A stretch of 64,000 bases of DNA, taken from contig NZ_BSTF01000007.1 of the NCBI RefSeq assembly GCF_030269365.1, positions 424,322-488,321 of the forward strand, written 5' to 3'. The position numbers and the translations under genes were made by a program. The notes under the pieces were generated by a model. The model saw only the letters and a program-made list of their open reading frames with translations. It was not told the DNA's origin and made no database searches. Below, piece after piece: positions 16,549 through 25,395 of this stretch. Within the stretch, counting starts at the first letter, position 1, and each line of letters starts with the position of its first letter. This DNA comes from Lentzea sp. NBRC 102530. GTDB lineage: Bacteria > Actinomycetota > Actinomycetes > Mycobacteriales > Pseudonocardiaceae.

Positions 16549-17145
16549 TCAGCCCTGCGCGCTGGCTCCGATGATCACGCCCAGCAGCATCATCAGCTCG
16601 GCGTCGCGCCCGGACGGCACCACGAAGACCGACCGGGCCAGCGCCGTTCCGATCAGCACGAGCGTCAGCACGTCGACCTGGGCGGGATCGATCTCCCGTG
16701 CCAGCTCGCCGGCCCGCACGGCCTTCGCGATGAGCGCGCCGAGCTGTTCGCGGACCGCGAGGTACACGTCGTCGTGCAGGATCTGCCGCAGCTCGGGGTC
16801 GTGCGCGGCCTGGCCCATCAGCGAGAGCAACGCGGGACCGGTGGCGGTTTCGAGGACCTGCCGCTTGCGGTCCAGCAGTTCGCGCAGGTCACCTTCGAGC
16901 GACCCGGTGTCGATGCCGGACAGCTCGGTCTGGGCGATGTGCCGCGCGACGGCGCCGGCGAGCGCCTGCTTGGACGGCCAGCGGCGGTAGAGCGAGGCGG
17001 TGGAGGCACCGGCTCGCTTCGCGACGGCGGTCGTGGTGAAGGCGGCCCAGCCCGACTCGGTCAGGACCTCGATCGCCGCGCTGATCAGGGCCGCGTCCAC
17101 CCGAGGATCTTTGGGGCGTCCCTGTGCCGCGTCCTTCGTGGTCAT
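16549..17145 (-). CDS. TetR family transcriptional regulator
   Basis: Regulator of 198 aa with a TetR_N helix-turn-helix ([22 protein letters not shown], residues about 35-60) and a C-terminal TetR_C-type ligand domain. A TAGACT -10 box (17159-17154 on the minus strand) ends 8 nt before ATG 17145, suggesting leaderless translation. It is divergent from an aldehyde dehydrogenase with a palindrome between them, so it probably represses that gene. Confidence 0.92.
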   Translation of the reverse strand: MTTKDAAQGRPKDPRVDAALISAAIEVLTESGWAAFTTTAVAKRAGASTASLYRRWPSKQALAGAVARHIAQTELSGIDTGSLEGDLRELLDRKRQVLETATGPALLSLMGQAAHDPELRQILHDDVYLAVREQLGALIAKAVRAGELAREIDPAQVDVLTLVLIGTALARSVFVVPSGRDAELMMLLGVIIGASAQG

Positions 17146-17172
17146 CGCCGCCGAGTCTACAGGCCGCAAGAA

Positions 17173-17192
17173 ACGAAAAGGATCTGTTTCGT
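17173..17192. promoter_or_regulatory. Palindromic operator between TetR and aldehyde dehydrogenase genes
   Basis: Perfect inverted repeat ACGAAA-N8-TTTCGT lies just upstream of the TACGGT -10 box (17200-17205) of the aldehyde dehydrogenase and 27 bp from the TetR start. A repressor bound here would block both promoters. Confidence 0.65.
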
Positions 17193-17211
17193 ATTGGTGT
17201 ACGGTGGGCGC

Positions 17212-18627
17212 ATGCCCACGACGACAGCCGACATCCCCGCGGTCGTGTCCGCCGCGCGCGAGGTCTTCGACTCCGGTGCCACCCGCTCCCCCGCCGTGCG
17301 TGCCGCGAGCCTCAGGGCCGTGCGCGCGATGCTCGTCGAGAACGAGGCCGCGTTCGAGGCCGCGCTGCACGCCGACCTGCACAAGAGCGCGGGTGAAGCG
17401 CAGCTGACCGAGATCAGCGTGGTGCTGGCGGAGATCAGCCACACGCTGCGCCACCTGCGGAAGTGGACGCGGGCCAAACGCGGCCCGGTGCCGATGGTGC
17501 TGTGGCCGGCGCGGGCGAAGCTCGTGTCCGAACCTCTGGGCGTGGTGCTGGTGATCGCGCCGTGGAACTACCCGGTGCTGCTCCTGCTCGCCCCGCTGGT
17601 CGGCGTGCTGGCGGCGGGCAACACGGCCGTGCTCAAGCCGAGCGAGCTGGCGCCGGCCACGTCGGCGTTGATGGCGGAGCTGGTGCCGCGGTACTTCCCC
17701 GACGGCGCCGTGCGCGTGGTCGAGGGCGCGGTCGAGGAGACGACGGACCTGCTGGCGCAGCGGTTCGACCACATCGTGTTCACCGGCAGCGGCGCGGTCG
17801 GGCGGATCGTGATGCGCGCGGCCGCCGAGCACCTCACGCCGGTGACGCTGGAACTCGGCGGCAAGTCACCGGCCTGGTTCGACGACGACGCGCACATCGA
17901 CCAGGCGGCACGGCGGCTGGTGTGGGCGAAGTTCACCAACGCGGGCCAGACCTGCGTCGCACCGGACTACGTGCTGACCACGCCGGACCGCGTGCCCGCC
18001 CTGGTCGAGGCGTGCCGCAGGGCGATCGCCGACCTGTGGGGCGCCGATCCGCGGGAGAGCCGCGACTACGGCCGGATCGTGAACGAGCGGCAGTTCGACC
18101 GGCTCGTGTCGTTGCTGGACGGCACGAACGTCGTGGTCGGCGGCGAACACGACCGGTCGGAGCGCTACCTCGCGCCGACGGTCGTGACGCTCAGCGGCAC
18201 GGCGGCGATCGGCCCGGACGCCGCGCACCCCGTGCTGCGGGAGGAGATCTTCGGCCCGGTGCTGCCGATCGTCGCCGTCGACTCGGCCGAGGACGCGGTC
18301 GACCTGGTCACCGGCTGGGACAAGCCGCTCGCCCTGTACGTCTTCTCGGCCTCGGCCCGCACCCGGCGGCTGTTCGAGGAGCGCACGTCGTCCGGCGCGG
18401 TCGTGCACGACGCCGGCCTGGTGCACGTGGCCGCGGCCGGGCTGCCGTTCGGCGGCGTCGGCGCCAGCGGCATGGGCGCCTACCACGGCACCTACTCGTG
18501 GCAGGCCTTCTCGCACCTCAAACCCGTGCTGCGCAAGCCACTCCTGCTCGACACGCTCCGCCTGGCACAGCCGCCGTTCCACGACCTCGGCCGCAAGCTC
18601 GCACAGGCGCTGATGCGGCGCGGCTGA
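17212..18627 (+). CDS. Aldehyde dehydrogenase family protein
   Basis: NAD(P)+-dependent aldehyde dehydrogenase of 471 aa, of the group acting on medium/long-chain or aromatic aldehydes (AlkH/ALDH3-like, short N-terminus). It has the APWNYP motif, the FTGSGAVGR cofactor loop, catalytic Glu in LELGGKSP and catalytic Cys in [11 protein letters not shown], and the EEIFGPVLP motif. The C-terminal HLKPVLRKP region is typical of ALDH3. A TACGGT box ends 6 nt before the ATG, implying a leaderless mRNA. Control by the divergent TetR protein is likely. Confidence 0.93.
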   Translation: MPTTTADIPAVVSAAREVFDSGATRSPAVRAASLRAVRAMLVENEAAFEAALHADLHKSAGEAQLTEISVVLAEISHTLRHLRKWTRAKRGPVPMVLWPARAKLVSEPLGVVLVIAPWNYPVLLLLAPLVGVLAAGNTAVLKPSELAPATSALMAELVPRYFPDGAVRVVEGAVEETTDLLAQRFDHIVFTGSGAVGRIVMRAAAEHLTPVTLELGGKSPAWFDDDAHIDQAARRLVWAKFTNAGQTCVAPDYVLTTPDRVPALVEACRRAIADLWGADPRESRDYGRIVNERQFDRLVSLLDGTNVVVGGEHDRSERYLAPTVVTLSGTAAIGPDAAHPVLREEIFGPVLPIVAVDSAEDAVDLVTGWDKPLALYVFSASARTRRLFEERTSSGAVVHDAGLVHVAAAGLPFGGVGASGMGAYHGTYSWQAFSHLKPVLRKPLLLDTLRLAQPPFHDLGRKLAQALMRRG

Positions 18628-18874
18628 CGCAGCCGGTGCGCGCTCCGGCGAAGCGGCGGCCAGTTCCAGCACCTCCTCGTTGCCTCAGAGCAGCTTGTCC
18701 TGGGTGATCGGGCAGGTCGCTTGTCGCACGGCGAGGCGGAGTCACGGAAGTGACCGCACCTGGCGCGCCGCGACAGGTGCCCGCCGATCGAGGCCATGTC
18801 GCGGACGTGCGGCGTCACCGTGGGCTCGACCTGCGCGGCGTGCCGTTATCGCTGATAGCAGCGACACAAGACGC

Positions 18875-19429
18875 TCAGGATTCGGTGGCGCGCCGCTCCC
18901 GGAAGGCGATCATGTTCATCCGGTTGCCGCAGCGCACCGAGCAGAACCGCTTGAGGCCGTTGCGCGACAGGTCGAGCAGCAGCCCCTCGCAGTCGTCGGC
19001 CGAGCACACCCGCAGCCGGTCCATCTCGTTCATCCGGATCACGTCGATGAGCGCGAGGGCGGCCTCGACGCGCATCCGTTCGGCGAGCGGCGAGGTGGGT
19101 TCGGTGGCGTGCATGTGCCAGTCGAGGTCGTCGTGCCGCACGAGGTGGGGCAACGCCCTGGCGTCGCGCAGCATCTTGTTGACGGCCTCGACCGCGTCGT
19201 CCCGGTCGAGCGACCACACCCGCCTGAGCAGGGCACGGGTGCGGTGCACGTCCTTCAACTCCGCCTCGTCGCCGTCGATGCGACCGCTGTAGCGGTACCG
19301 GCCGAGCAGTGCCTGCAACTGCGCGATGGTGGCCAGTTCGTCGTCACCGCCGCGAGACGCCGACGGGTCGGTGTTGGCCAGCGCCACGACGAATGCGAGC
19401 GACTCCTCCGTGTCAGGGGCAAAACGCAA
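18875..19429 (-). CDS. CGNR zinc-finger family regulator
   Basis: Protein of 184 aa with the ABATE/CGNR layout: an N-terminal helical stress-response domain and a C-terminal zinc finger with CSADDC...RFCSVRCGNRMNMIAFRERR, which gives the family its name. It starts with TTG (19429), preceded by AAGGAG at 5 nt spacing, an unusual but well-supported start. It is divergent from an EamA transporter with a CTGAC/GTCAG palindrome (19448-19462) in between, so it may control that gene. Confidence 0.88.
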   Translation of the reverse strand: MRFAPDTEESLAFVVALANTDPSASRGGDDELATIAQLQALLGRYRYSGRIDGDEAELKDVHRTRALLRRVWSLDRDDAVEAVNKMLRDARALPHLVRHDDLDWHMHATEPTSPLAERMRVEAALALIDVIRMNEMDRLRVCSADDCEGLLLDLSRNGLKRFCSVRCGNRMNMIAFRERRATES

Positions 19430-19447
19430 ATTGACTCCTTACTTCGA

Positions 19448-19462
19448 CTGACCTAGCGTCAG
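19448..19462. promoter_or_regulatory. Short palindrome between CGNR regulator and EamA transporter
   Basis: CTGAC-CTAGC-GTCAG, a 5+5+5 inverted repeat in the 83-bp divergent gap. It is a candidate operator for the adjacent CGNR protein. Confidence 0.4.
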
Positions 19463-19512
19463 GAGTGTCAGCCAGGTTAGGCCATGACATCGCTCGGAGC
19501 TGGGAGGCAAGC

Positions 19513-20451
19513 GTGGGGATGCCGTCGAAGTCCACCGGCCTGATCGCGGCCGCGGTCTCGTTCATCTCGTTCGGCACGTCCGGGGCGTTCGTCAAACCAC
19601 TGCTGGAGGCGGGCTGGTCGCCGGCCGCCGCCGTGACGGCCCGCGCGTTCACCGCCGGACTCGTGCTGCTGCCGTTCGTGATCGTGATGATGAGAGGCCG
19701 CTGGTCGTTGTTAGTGGCGGCGCGGTGGCCCGTGCTGGGCATGGGCCTCGTGGGCGTCGCGATCACCCAGGTCCTCTACTTCGCGGCGATCGCCCGGATC
19801 CCGGTCGCGACGGCGTTGCTGATCGAGTTCCTCGCGCCGCTGATCCTGGTCGGGTTCACCTGGGCGGTCAGCAGGAAGACGCCCGCCCCGGTCGTGCTGA
19901 TCGGGTCGGTGCTCGCGGTCGGCGGCCTGGTGCTGGTGATCGGTCCCGGCGCGATCCAGGCCGTGGACCCGCTCGGACTGCTGGCCGCCTTCGGCGCGGC
20001 GATCGGGTGCTCGGTGTACTTCGTGATCGCCGCGCGGCCCAACAACGGCCTGCCGCCGGTGGCGCTGGCCGGCGCCGGACTGCTGCTGGCCGCTCCCGTG
20101 CTGGCGGTGATCGGCGGGCTCGGGCTGCTGCCGTTCACGGCGACGTTCAGCGACGTCGCGCTGTTCGGCACGCCGGTGGCCTGGTGGGTGCCCCTGCTGA
20201 TCGTCGCCGTGGTCGGCACCGCGCTCGCCTATGCCAGCGGCATCACGGCTTCCGGCATCCTCGGGTCGCGGGTGGCGTCGTTCATCGCGTTGCTGGAGGT
20301 CGTGTCGGCGTCGATCTTCGCCTGGCTGCTGCTGGGCGAGGCGCTCTCGCCGTTGCAACTGTTCGGCGGCCTGCTGATCCTCGCGGGGATCGCGTCGGTG
20401 CGGGCGGAACGGCAGCGGGCCGAACCCGTTCCGGCACCGGCGATCGCCTGA
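19513..20451 (+). CDS. EamA/DMT family transporter
   Basis: Membrane protein of 312 aa with ten hydrophobic segments in two EamA repeats (FISFGTSGAFVKPLLEAG at the start; VVGTALAYASGI and ALLEVVSASIFAWLLLGE in the second), typical of drug/metabolite exporters such as RhaT/YdcZ-type permeases. GTG 19513 is chosen because GGGAGG lies 5 nt upstream; ATG 19519 is possible. Its substrate cannot be read from sequence. Confidence 0.92.
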   Translation: MGMPSKSTGLIAAAVSFISFGTSGAFVKPLLEAGWSPAAAVTARAFTAGLVLLPFVIVMMRGRWSLLVAARWPVLGMGLVGVAITQVLYFAAIARIPVATALLIEFLAPLILVGFTWAVSRKTPAPVVLIGSVLAVGGLVLVIGPGAIQAVDPLGLLAAFGAAIGCSVYFVIAARPNNGLPPVALAGAGLLLAAPVLAVIGGLGLLPFTATFSDVALFGTPVAWWVPLLIVAVVGTALAYASGITASGILGSRVASFIALLEVVSASIFAWLLLGEALSPLQLFGGLLILAGIASVRAERQRAEPVPAPAIA

Positions 20452-20456
20452 CGGGA

Positions 20457-20483
20457 GGGCCTGCCGATCGCTTCGGCAGGCCC
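20457..20483. terminator. Hairpin terminator between EamA and lectin genes
   Basis: An 11-bp perfect stem GGGCCTGCCGA / TCGGCAGGCCC with a 5-nt loop, 5 nt after the transporter stop and before the converging lectin gene. Confidence 0.88.
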
Positions 20484-20497
20484 GTCCACGCCACGGG

Positions 20498-20920
20498 TCA
20501 GCTCTTGCGGGTCCAGATCTGGTAGGTGCTGCCGTTGCACGCGTTGAGCCGCACGCCCTTGCTCGCGCTGCCGTCCAGGCACATCCCGGCACCGCGGTTG
20601 ACGATGGCGTCGCTCGACCAGGTCCACTGCTGGTAGGCGCTGCCGTTGCAGGCGTTGAGCCGCACGCCCTGGCTCACGCTGGCGTCCAGGCACAACCCGG
20701 ACCGCACCTGCTCGATCCTGGTGCCGATCTGCTCCCAGACCTGGAATTCGCTGCAGCACTCCCCGAGGCGCACACCCCTCGTCTCGCTCGCGTCCAGGTA
20801 CGACCCGGTCTCGTAGTGCCGGATGAAGATCGACGCGTCAGCGGACGCGGGCGCGGCGAACGCGGACGTCGTCAGCGCGGCGGCGACGCCGACCGCGGCC
20901 ATCCCCCTGGAAAACCTCAT
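20498..20920 (-). CDS. Small secreted ricin-type beta-trefoil lectin
   Basis: Exported protein of 140 aa. Signal peptide residues about 1-30 (hydrophobic AAVGVAAALTTSAFA, ending near ASA). The mature 110 residues form one beta-trefoil of about 40-residue repeats, each with a CLDAS/CLDGS, GVRLNACNGS and QxW (YQQWTW, YQIWTR) pattern. Free-standing ricin B-type domains bind galactose- or xylose-containing glycans. ATG 20920 has an AGGGGAG ribosome site. No catalytic domain is attached, which is unusual in actinomycetes, where this module is mostly fused to hydrolases. Confidence 0.85.
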   Translation of the reverse strand: MRFSRGMAAVGVAAALTTSAFAAPASADASIFIRHYETGSYLDASETRGVRLGECCSEFQVWEQIGTRIEQVRSGLCLDASVSQGVRLNACNGSAYQQWTWSSDAIVNRGAGMCLDGSASKGVRLNACNGSTYQIWTRKS

Positions 20921-21163
20921 CAGACTCCCCTTTCTGACTGCTTCCGTGCGGCGGACGTCAGAAGCACGACCGGGCGGGGACGTCCGTTGCCGTGGCCGGC
21001 GTATCAACCGTTGACACCGAGACGGAACCAGGACAGCACCGACGCGAGCGGTGCCGCGGAGGGCACCACGTCGATCGGCGCGATGGGCAGCACTGTCCAT
21101 GATGGACGGCGGGGACGGGAGGATCCTGAACAGCGGCGCCGCCAACCGGCTCGCCGGCGAGAG

Positions 21164-21649
21164 CTACTCCTCGCGGCCGTAGGCCCGGCGGGCGAGCCTG
21201 GCCGCGGACGGGGCGTGCGCGTCCGCCTCGGCCTTGACGTCCGCGATGGTCTGCGAGGCGAGCGACTGGCGCCACTGGAGTTCCGCGCGTTGCATGGCCC
21301 CGTGCACCGCGCACGTGCGGCGGAACGCGCTCTTCGGCGCGTCCTCCCCCATGCCCCGGCGGCGGATCTCGGTGCAGGTGAACGCGGGCTCAGGCCCTTC
21401 GATGGCGGTGACGACGTCCATCAACGTGATCTTGTCCGCCGGGCGGGCCAGCAGGAAACCGCCGCGAGCGCCCGGTATCGACTCGACCAGGCCCGCCCGC
21501 GCGAGGGCTTGCAGCTGCTTGTGCAGGTACGCCTGGGGAAGGTCGTAGCTCGCGGCGAAGGCGGCGGTGCTCACCGGGCGGTCGTCGTCCAGCCACGCGA
21601 GGGAGAGCAGCACGTGCACCGCCCACTCGACGCCCTGGTTCATCCGCAC
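21164..21649 (-). CDS. Rrf2 family transcriptional regulator
   Basis: Regulator of 161 aa with an Rrf2 winged helix (residues about 1-85: AFAASYDLPQAYLHKQLQALARAGLVESIPGARGG is typical). Only two cysteines (FTC, RRTC) occur in the region where IscR/NsrR carry three, so a classical [2Fe-2S] cluster is doubtful. GTG 21649 is favoured: a TTGACG (21685-21680) and TAGCAT (21661-21656) promoter with 18-bp spacing ends 6 nt before it. ATG 21643 is the alternative. Confidence 0.87.
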   Translation of the reverse strand: MRMNQGVEWAVHVLLSLAWLDDDRPVSTAAFAASYDLPQAYLHKQLQALARAGLVESIPGARGGFLLARPADKITLMDVVTAIEGPEPAFTCTEIRRRGMGEDAPKSAFRRTCAVHGAMQRAELQWRQSLASQTIADVKAEADAHAPSAARLARRAYGREE

Positions 21650-21655
21650 CGGCCG

Positions 21656-21685
21656 ATGCTAGGAAACCTGGACATCGAGCGTCAA
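21656..21685 (-). promoter_or_regulatory. Promoter of the Rrf2 gene (leaderless)
   Basis: -35 TTGACG and -10 TAGCAT on the minus strand, 18-bp spacer, with the -10 ending 6 nt before GTG 21649. It is one of the clearest promoters in the window. Confidence 0.7.
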
Positions 21686-21688
21686 GTT

Positions 21689-22531
21689 TCACGCGCCGTC
21701 CGCCAGCACCAGGTCCGGTTCGAAGGCCCGCAGCAACAACTCCCGCATCCGGTCCGGCGTCATGGCGGTCGATCCCGCCAGGATCTGGACCGCGAGCCCG
21801 TCGACCAGCGCGGTGAACCGGTCGGCCAGCGCCTCGACGTCGGCGTCCGGGGACAGGCCCTCCGCACGGCACTCGTGCAGCAACCCGACGACGACCGCGC
21901 GCCACTCCGAGTAGACCTGGCGCTGGGCCGGGCGCAGCCGCGGTTGCAGCACCGCCTGCCCCCAGAACTGCACCCACACCGACCACTCGTCGACGTCGGC
22001 GGCGCTCACCGGCAACTGCACCTCGACGAGCCGGCGCAGCTTGTCCCGCGCCGACGTGGCCTTGCCGAACTCCCGGTGCACCCGGTCCCGGAACGTCCCT
22101 GCGTAGTGCTCCAGCGCGGCGTGCAGCGCGGCTTCCTTGGTCGGGAAGTGGTAGTGCACGGTCGCGCTGCTGGTGCCGCACTGCCGCGCGATGTCCGCGA
22201 CCCGCACGTTGTGGTACCCGCGCCGGGCGATCACCGCCGTCGCCGCCGCGAGGATCTGGTCCCGCCGGTCCGGCGTGGCAGGCGCCCGGTCCCGGACGTC
22301 CTGCGACACCACGGGTTCCGGCCCGGCCCCGGTCGTCAGGTACTCGACGCCGACCCCGCACGCCGCGGCGATCGCGGCGATCTCCTCGTCGCGAAACCGC
22401 CGGGTGCCGCGCAACGACTTCGACAACGCCGTCGGGTCCATCCCGACGCGTCCCGCCAGCGCGCGCTGCGACAGCGTGGCCGCCCGAAGTGCCGTCCGCA
22501 CACGGGAAGGAAGGCCATCTGCGCTGGTCAT
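21689..22531 (-). CDS. XRE-TetR fusion transcriptional regulator
   Basis: Regulator of 280 aa with two DNA-binding domains. Residues about 8-66 form an XRE/Cro-type helix-turn-helix (LSQRALAGRVGMDPTALSKSLRG). Residues about 90-140 form a TetR_N helix-turn-helix (VRVADIARQCGTSSATVHYHFPTK), followed by a TetR ligand domain. It starts 28 nt after the amine oxidase stop and is probably co-transcribed with it. The palindrome at the amine oxidase promoter is a likely autoregulatory site. Confidence 0.85.
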   Translation of the reverse strand: MTSADGLPSRVRTALRAATLSQRALAGRVGMDPTALSKSLRGTRRFRDEEIAAIAAACGVGVEYLTTGAGPEPVVSQDVRDRAPATPDRRDQILAAATAVIARRGYHNVRVADIARQCGTSSATVHYHFPTKEAALHAALEHYAGTFRDRVHREFGKATSARDKLRRLVEVQLPVSAADVDEWSVWVQFWGQAVLQPRLRPAQRQVYSEWRAVVVGLLHECRAEGLSPDADVEALADRFTALVDGLAVQILAGSTAMTPDRMRELLLRAFEPDLVLADGA

Positions 22532-22559
22532 CGCCGTCAGTATGGCAGCGGGGACGCTC

Positions 22560-23948
22560 TCACGCCGGTTGTCCGGGGATCTCCAGCGCGGCCATCACCT
22601 CGTCCGCGGCCCGCTCCCCGGACGTGATCGCGCCGTCGACGTAGCCGTTCCACACCGACGCCGTCTCCGTGCCCGCCCAGTGCACGCCGCCGGTCGCGCG
22701 CCGCCAGCCGTGCTCGCCGTGCTCGGCCCAGCCGCCGGGCGTCACGAAGCACGCGTACCCGCCCATCGTCCAGCCGTCCTCGGACCACGCCATCTCGGCG
22801 TAGTCGATCGGCATGCGCGCCCGCGGCCCGGCCACCTCGCCGAGCGCCTCCAGCACTTCCGCCCGCCGCGTCGAGTCGGGCGCGGCGACCCAGCGGTCCA
22901 CCCGGTCGCCGTGGACGAACGCCACCAGCACGCCGCGCGAGCCGTCCTCCGGCGAGTTGTCGAACACCACGCCGACCGGGCTGCGGCTGAACAGCGTGGC
23001 GATGCCGGAGCGCTCCTTCTTGCGCCAGAACGGTTCCTCGAACACCGCGTGCACCTTCGCGACCCGCCCCATCGGCGTGTGCCCGGCCCAGCCGCGGCGC
23101 GCCATCGGCAACGCGGGCTCGAACCCGATCCGCCCCACGGCCGCGGGCGGCACGGTCACGATCGCCCGTCGCGCGCGCACGACCCCGTTGCCCGTCACGG
23201 CTTCGACGCCCTCGGCGGAGTGCCGGATCGTCAGCACGGGCTCGCCGAGCCGCACGACCCCGGGCAACGCCGCCGCCATCGCCACCGCGAGAGCGTCCGC
23301 GCCGTCGGTGAACCGCGAGTCCCGCGCACCGCCCGAGATCTCCACCAGCTGCTCGAACCCATCCGCCGACGCGAGGGAGAACAGCACGTGGAAGAACGAG
23401 ATCTCCCTGGGCTCGCAGCACCACACGCCCCGCACGGCGAGCGCCAGCCTGCGCTGCGCGTCGTGGTCGTGGGTCTGCCGCAGGAAGAAGTCCTCGGCGG
23501 ACTGGGCGTCGAACTCCTCGAACCGCGGCGTGCGCCACGGCTGTTCCAGGTCGACGGTCCGCGCCAGCTCGTCGAGCGTCTCGGTGACCCGCCGGTACTC
23601 GGCGATCCCCGGTCCGGTGTTGGGCTCCGTACCGGAGTGGTCGGTGCGCGTGCCGTCGTGCCAGACCTCGACGTGCCGCCCGGACTCCCGGGTGGGGAAC
23701 GTCGTGCAGCCGAACCGCGCCGCGAGTTCGTGGAACCGCTTCTGCGACGGCCCGATCCACTGCGCGCCGTGGTCGACCCGCGCCCCGGACGGCAGCACCT
23801 CGCTGAACGCCCGCCCACCGACCCGGTCCGCGGCCTCCAGCACGACGACGTCCACCCCGGCGGACGCCAGCCGCGTCGCCGCCGCCAGTCCCGCGTAGCC
23901 CGCGCCGACGATCACGACGTCGGCCGGGCGCTGCGCCACTTCAGTCAC
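22560..23948 (-). CDS. FAD-dependent amine oxidase (MAO/putrescine oxidase-like)
   Basis: Flavin amine oxidase of 462 aa. It has the VVIVGAGYAGLAAATRL dinucleotide fold, a second flavin region GGRAFSEVLPSGARVDHGAQW and the C-terminal WAGTETASVWNGYVDGAI motif that contacts FAD in monoamine/polyamine oxidases. It would oxidise a primary or polyamine to an aldehyde with ammonia and hydrogen peroxide. The start is set at GTG 23948 because TTGACT (23984-23979) with a 17-bp spacer and CAGGGT ends 7 nt before it. The ATG at 23969 lies inside the operator and would precede the transcription start. Confidence 0.88.
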   Translation of the reverse strand: MTEVAQRPADVVIVGAGYAGLAAATRLASAGVDVVVLEAADRVGGRAFSEVLPSGARVDHGAQWIGPSQKRFHELAARFGCTTFPTRESGRHVEVWHDGTRTDHSGTEPNTGPGIAEYRRVTETLDELARTVDLEQPWRTPRFEEFDAQSAEDFFLRQTHDHDAQRRLALAVRGVWCCEPREISFFHVLFSLASADGFEQLVEISGGARDSRFTDGADALAVAMAAALPGVVRLGEPVLTIRHSAEGVEAVTGNGVVRARRAIVTVPPAAVGRIGFEPALPMARRGWAGHTPMGRVAKVHAVFEEPFWRKKERSGIATLFSRSPVGVVFDNSPEDGSRGVLVAFVHGDRVDRWVAAPDSTRRAEVLEALGEVAGPRARMPIDYAEMAWSEDGWTMGGYACFVTPGGWAEHGEHGWRRATGGVHWAGTETASVWNGYVDGAITSGERAADEVMAALEIPGQPA

Positions 23949-23968
23949 GCCGCACACCCTGGGCAACA

Positions 23969-23984
23969 TTGACTGCGGAGTCAA
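23969..23984. promoter_or_regulatory. Palindromic operator over the amine oxidase -35 box
   Basis: TTGACTGCGGAGTCAA: perfect TTGACT/AGTCAA arms around 4 nt. On the minus strand the palindrome itself supplies the TTGACT -35 hexamer, so a bound repressor would exclude RNA polymerase. The downstream XRE-TetR protein is the natural candidate. Confidence 0.65.
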
Positions 23985-24015
23985 GATTTCCCCGGACAAT
24001 TGCGATCGACCGGAC

Positions 24016-24870
24016 CTACCGAACCGGCAGCAGCCGGTGGACCAGGGGCAGCACGACCGACTTCGGCGGGTCCCAGACGTGCCGGTCCTCGAACCGCCAC
24101 GCGTACGTCAACGCCCCGTCCCGCACGCAGTCGAGCAGTCCAGGGGCTCCCAGGTCCGCCGCCGACCACTCGTAGAGCCGGTCCAGCCGCGGCACGATCA
24201 TGCCGAAGTCGACGAGCCGCGCGAACCCGTGCTCCTGCGCGAGGTAGTAGCTCACCTCGTCGTCGAGCGGGTACCGCGCCGGCAACACCCGCGAGAGCTG
24301 CAGGAAGATCCCGGTCATGCCCAGCCGGGGGTCACCGAGCACCGGCGCCAGCCCGCGCAACCAGCCGAGCGAGAGCCGTGGCGCCGCCACCAGCGCGTGC
24401 GTGTAGAGCACCCGGCACAGGATGACGTTCAGGAAGAACCGCTCGGGTTCGTTCTCCCGCTCCGCCATCACCCGGTGCTCCAGGTAGGCCGCGACCACGC
24501 TGCCGTTGTGCGCCCGGTACCAGGCCCGCGCCGTGGGTTCGAGCGCGAACGCCAGCCAGTCCGCGGCCGTGCGCGACGAGGGCGGACCACCGAGCCCACC
24601 CGACAACGCCACGGCCTCGCAGCCGTCGCGCAGGATGCGTTCGTTGACCACCCGCCACCACGGACTGCCGGTGTCCGGACGCAGCACACCCCTGGCCAGC
24701 TGCCAGCGCATGAACGACCGCGCGGCCCGGCGGAACGGCAGGTGCCGGGGCGCCTGCCCGAACGGTCCGCGGTAGCAGCGTTCCATCAGCGCGAGGCGCC
24801 CTGCGGGGTCGTCGCGGACCGCCGCCACCTGCTGCTCGGCCCAGGCCGCGGCCGTGCCCACGCGTGCCAC
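24016..24870 (-). CDS. Hypothetical protein, 284 aa
   Basis: Helix-rich soluble protein without signal peptide or clear membrane span and not recognised with confidence. Rich in Trp and Arg; conserved-looking segments are RSFMRWQLARGVL, YRAHNGSVVAAYLEHR and YLAQEHGFARLVDFG. Starts with GTG 24870, 6 nt after the upstream stop, so it is co-transcribed with the 130-aa gene. A second GTG at 24861 is possible. Confidence 0.75.
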   Translation of the reverse strand: MARVGTAAAWAEQQVAAVRDDPAGRLALMERCYRGPFGQAPRHLPFRRAARSFMRWQLARGVLRPDTGSPWWRVVNERILRDGCEAVALSGGLGGPPSSRTAADWLAFALEPTARAWYRAHNGSVVAAYLEHRVMAERENEPERFFLNVILCRVLYTHALVAAPRLSLGWLRGLAPVLGDPRLGMTGIFLQLSRVLPARYPLDDEVSYYLAQEHGFARLVDFGMIVPRLDRLYEWSAADLGAPGLLDCVRDGALTYAWRFEDRHVWDPPKSVVLPLVHRLLPVR

Positions 24871-24876
24871 GCGGCA

Positions 24877-25269
24877 CTAGAAGTGGTCGCGGCTCGTCAG
24901 CTCGTGCTCGATCGCGTCCGCCCGGCCGACCAGTAGCGCGAGCGGCCGTTCGAACTCCTCGCGCACGCTCAGGTCCTCCAGCGGCACCACGTGCTTGAGC
25001 AGCGCCAGCCCGTCCACCACGGCGGCCCCGCCGACCTGCGACCCGCCCGCGAGCTCGAGGAAGCGGCGCAGGTCCACGTCGTCGGCCCGGCCGACCGGGG
25101 AGGAGATCTCCACCCAGGCCGCCCCGCCGAGATCGCTCAGGTGGTGCACGGAGACCTGCTGCGTGCGCTCGCCCTCGGTGTCGAGGCGGAAGCGCAGCCA
25201 GTCGTCGGTCTCCTCCAGCACCTCGTAGCGCAGCCGGACATAGTTGATCACATCGACCCAGGACGTCAC
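24877..25269 (-). CDS. Small YbjN/secretion-chaperone-like protein, 130 aa
   Basis: Acidic alpha/beta protein resembling the YbjN/type III chaperone-like fold seen in many actinomycete proteins (DWLRFRLDTEGERTQQVSVHHL then WVEISSPVG). A TACGGT -10 box (25313-25308) lies about 38 nt upstream, so the transcript has a short leader with GAGAGG before GTG 25269; GTG 25290 is less likely. Function unknown; it probably acts with the next gene. Confidence 0.68.
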   Translation of the reverse strand: MTSWVDVINYVRLRYEVLEETDDWLRFRLDTEGERTQQVSVHHLSDLGGAAWVEISSPVGRADDVDLRRFLELAGGSQVGGAAVVDGLALLKHVVPLEDLSVREEFERPLALLVGRADAIEHELTSRDHF

Positions 25270-25382
25270 GCCCGGTTCCGCCTCTCTCACGTCCCTTTGC
25301 CGTCCCCACCGTAATGCGGGAACAGGGCGTTCGTGGTGCTTTGCGAGATCGTGTCGGTTCGGTGTCACAACCGGTGTGCGGC

Positions 25383-25388
25383 TACCGT
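25383..25388 (+). promoter_or_regulatory. -10 box of the NYN gene (leaderless)
   Basis: TACCGT ends 7 nt before GTG 25396, leaving no room for a ribosome site. Confidence 0.55.
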
Positions 25389-25395
25389 TCGCCCC

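Noticed and set aside
18628..18874. A coding remnant in the gap between the aldehyde dehydrogenase and CGNR genes
   Set aside because: Minus-strand peptides here overlap the dehydrogenase end and show no family motif.
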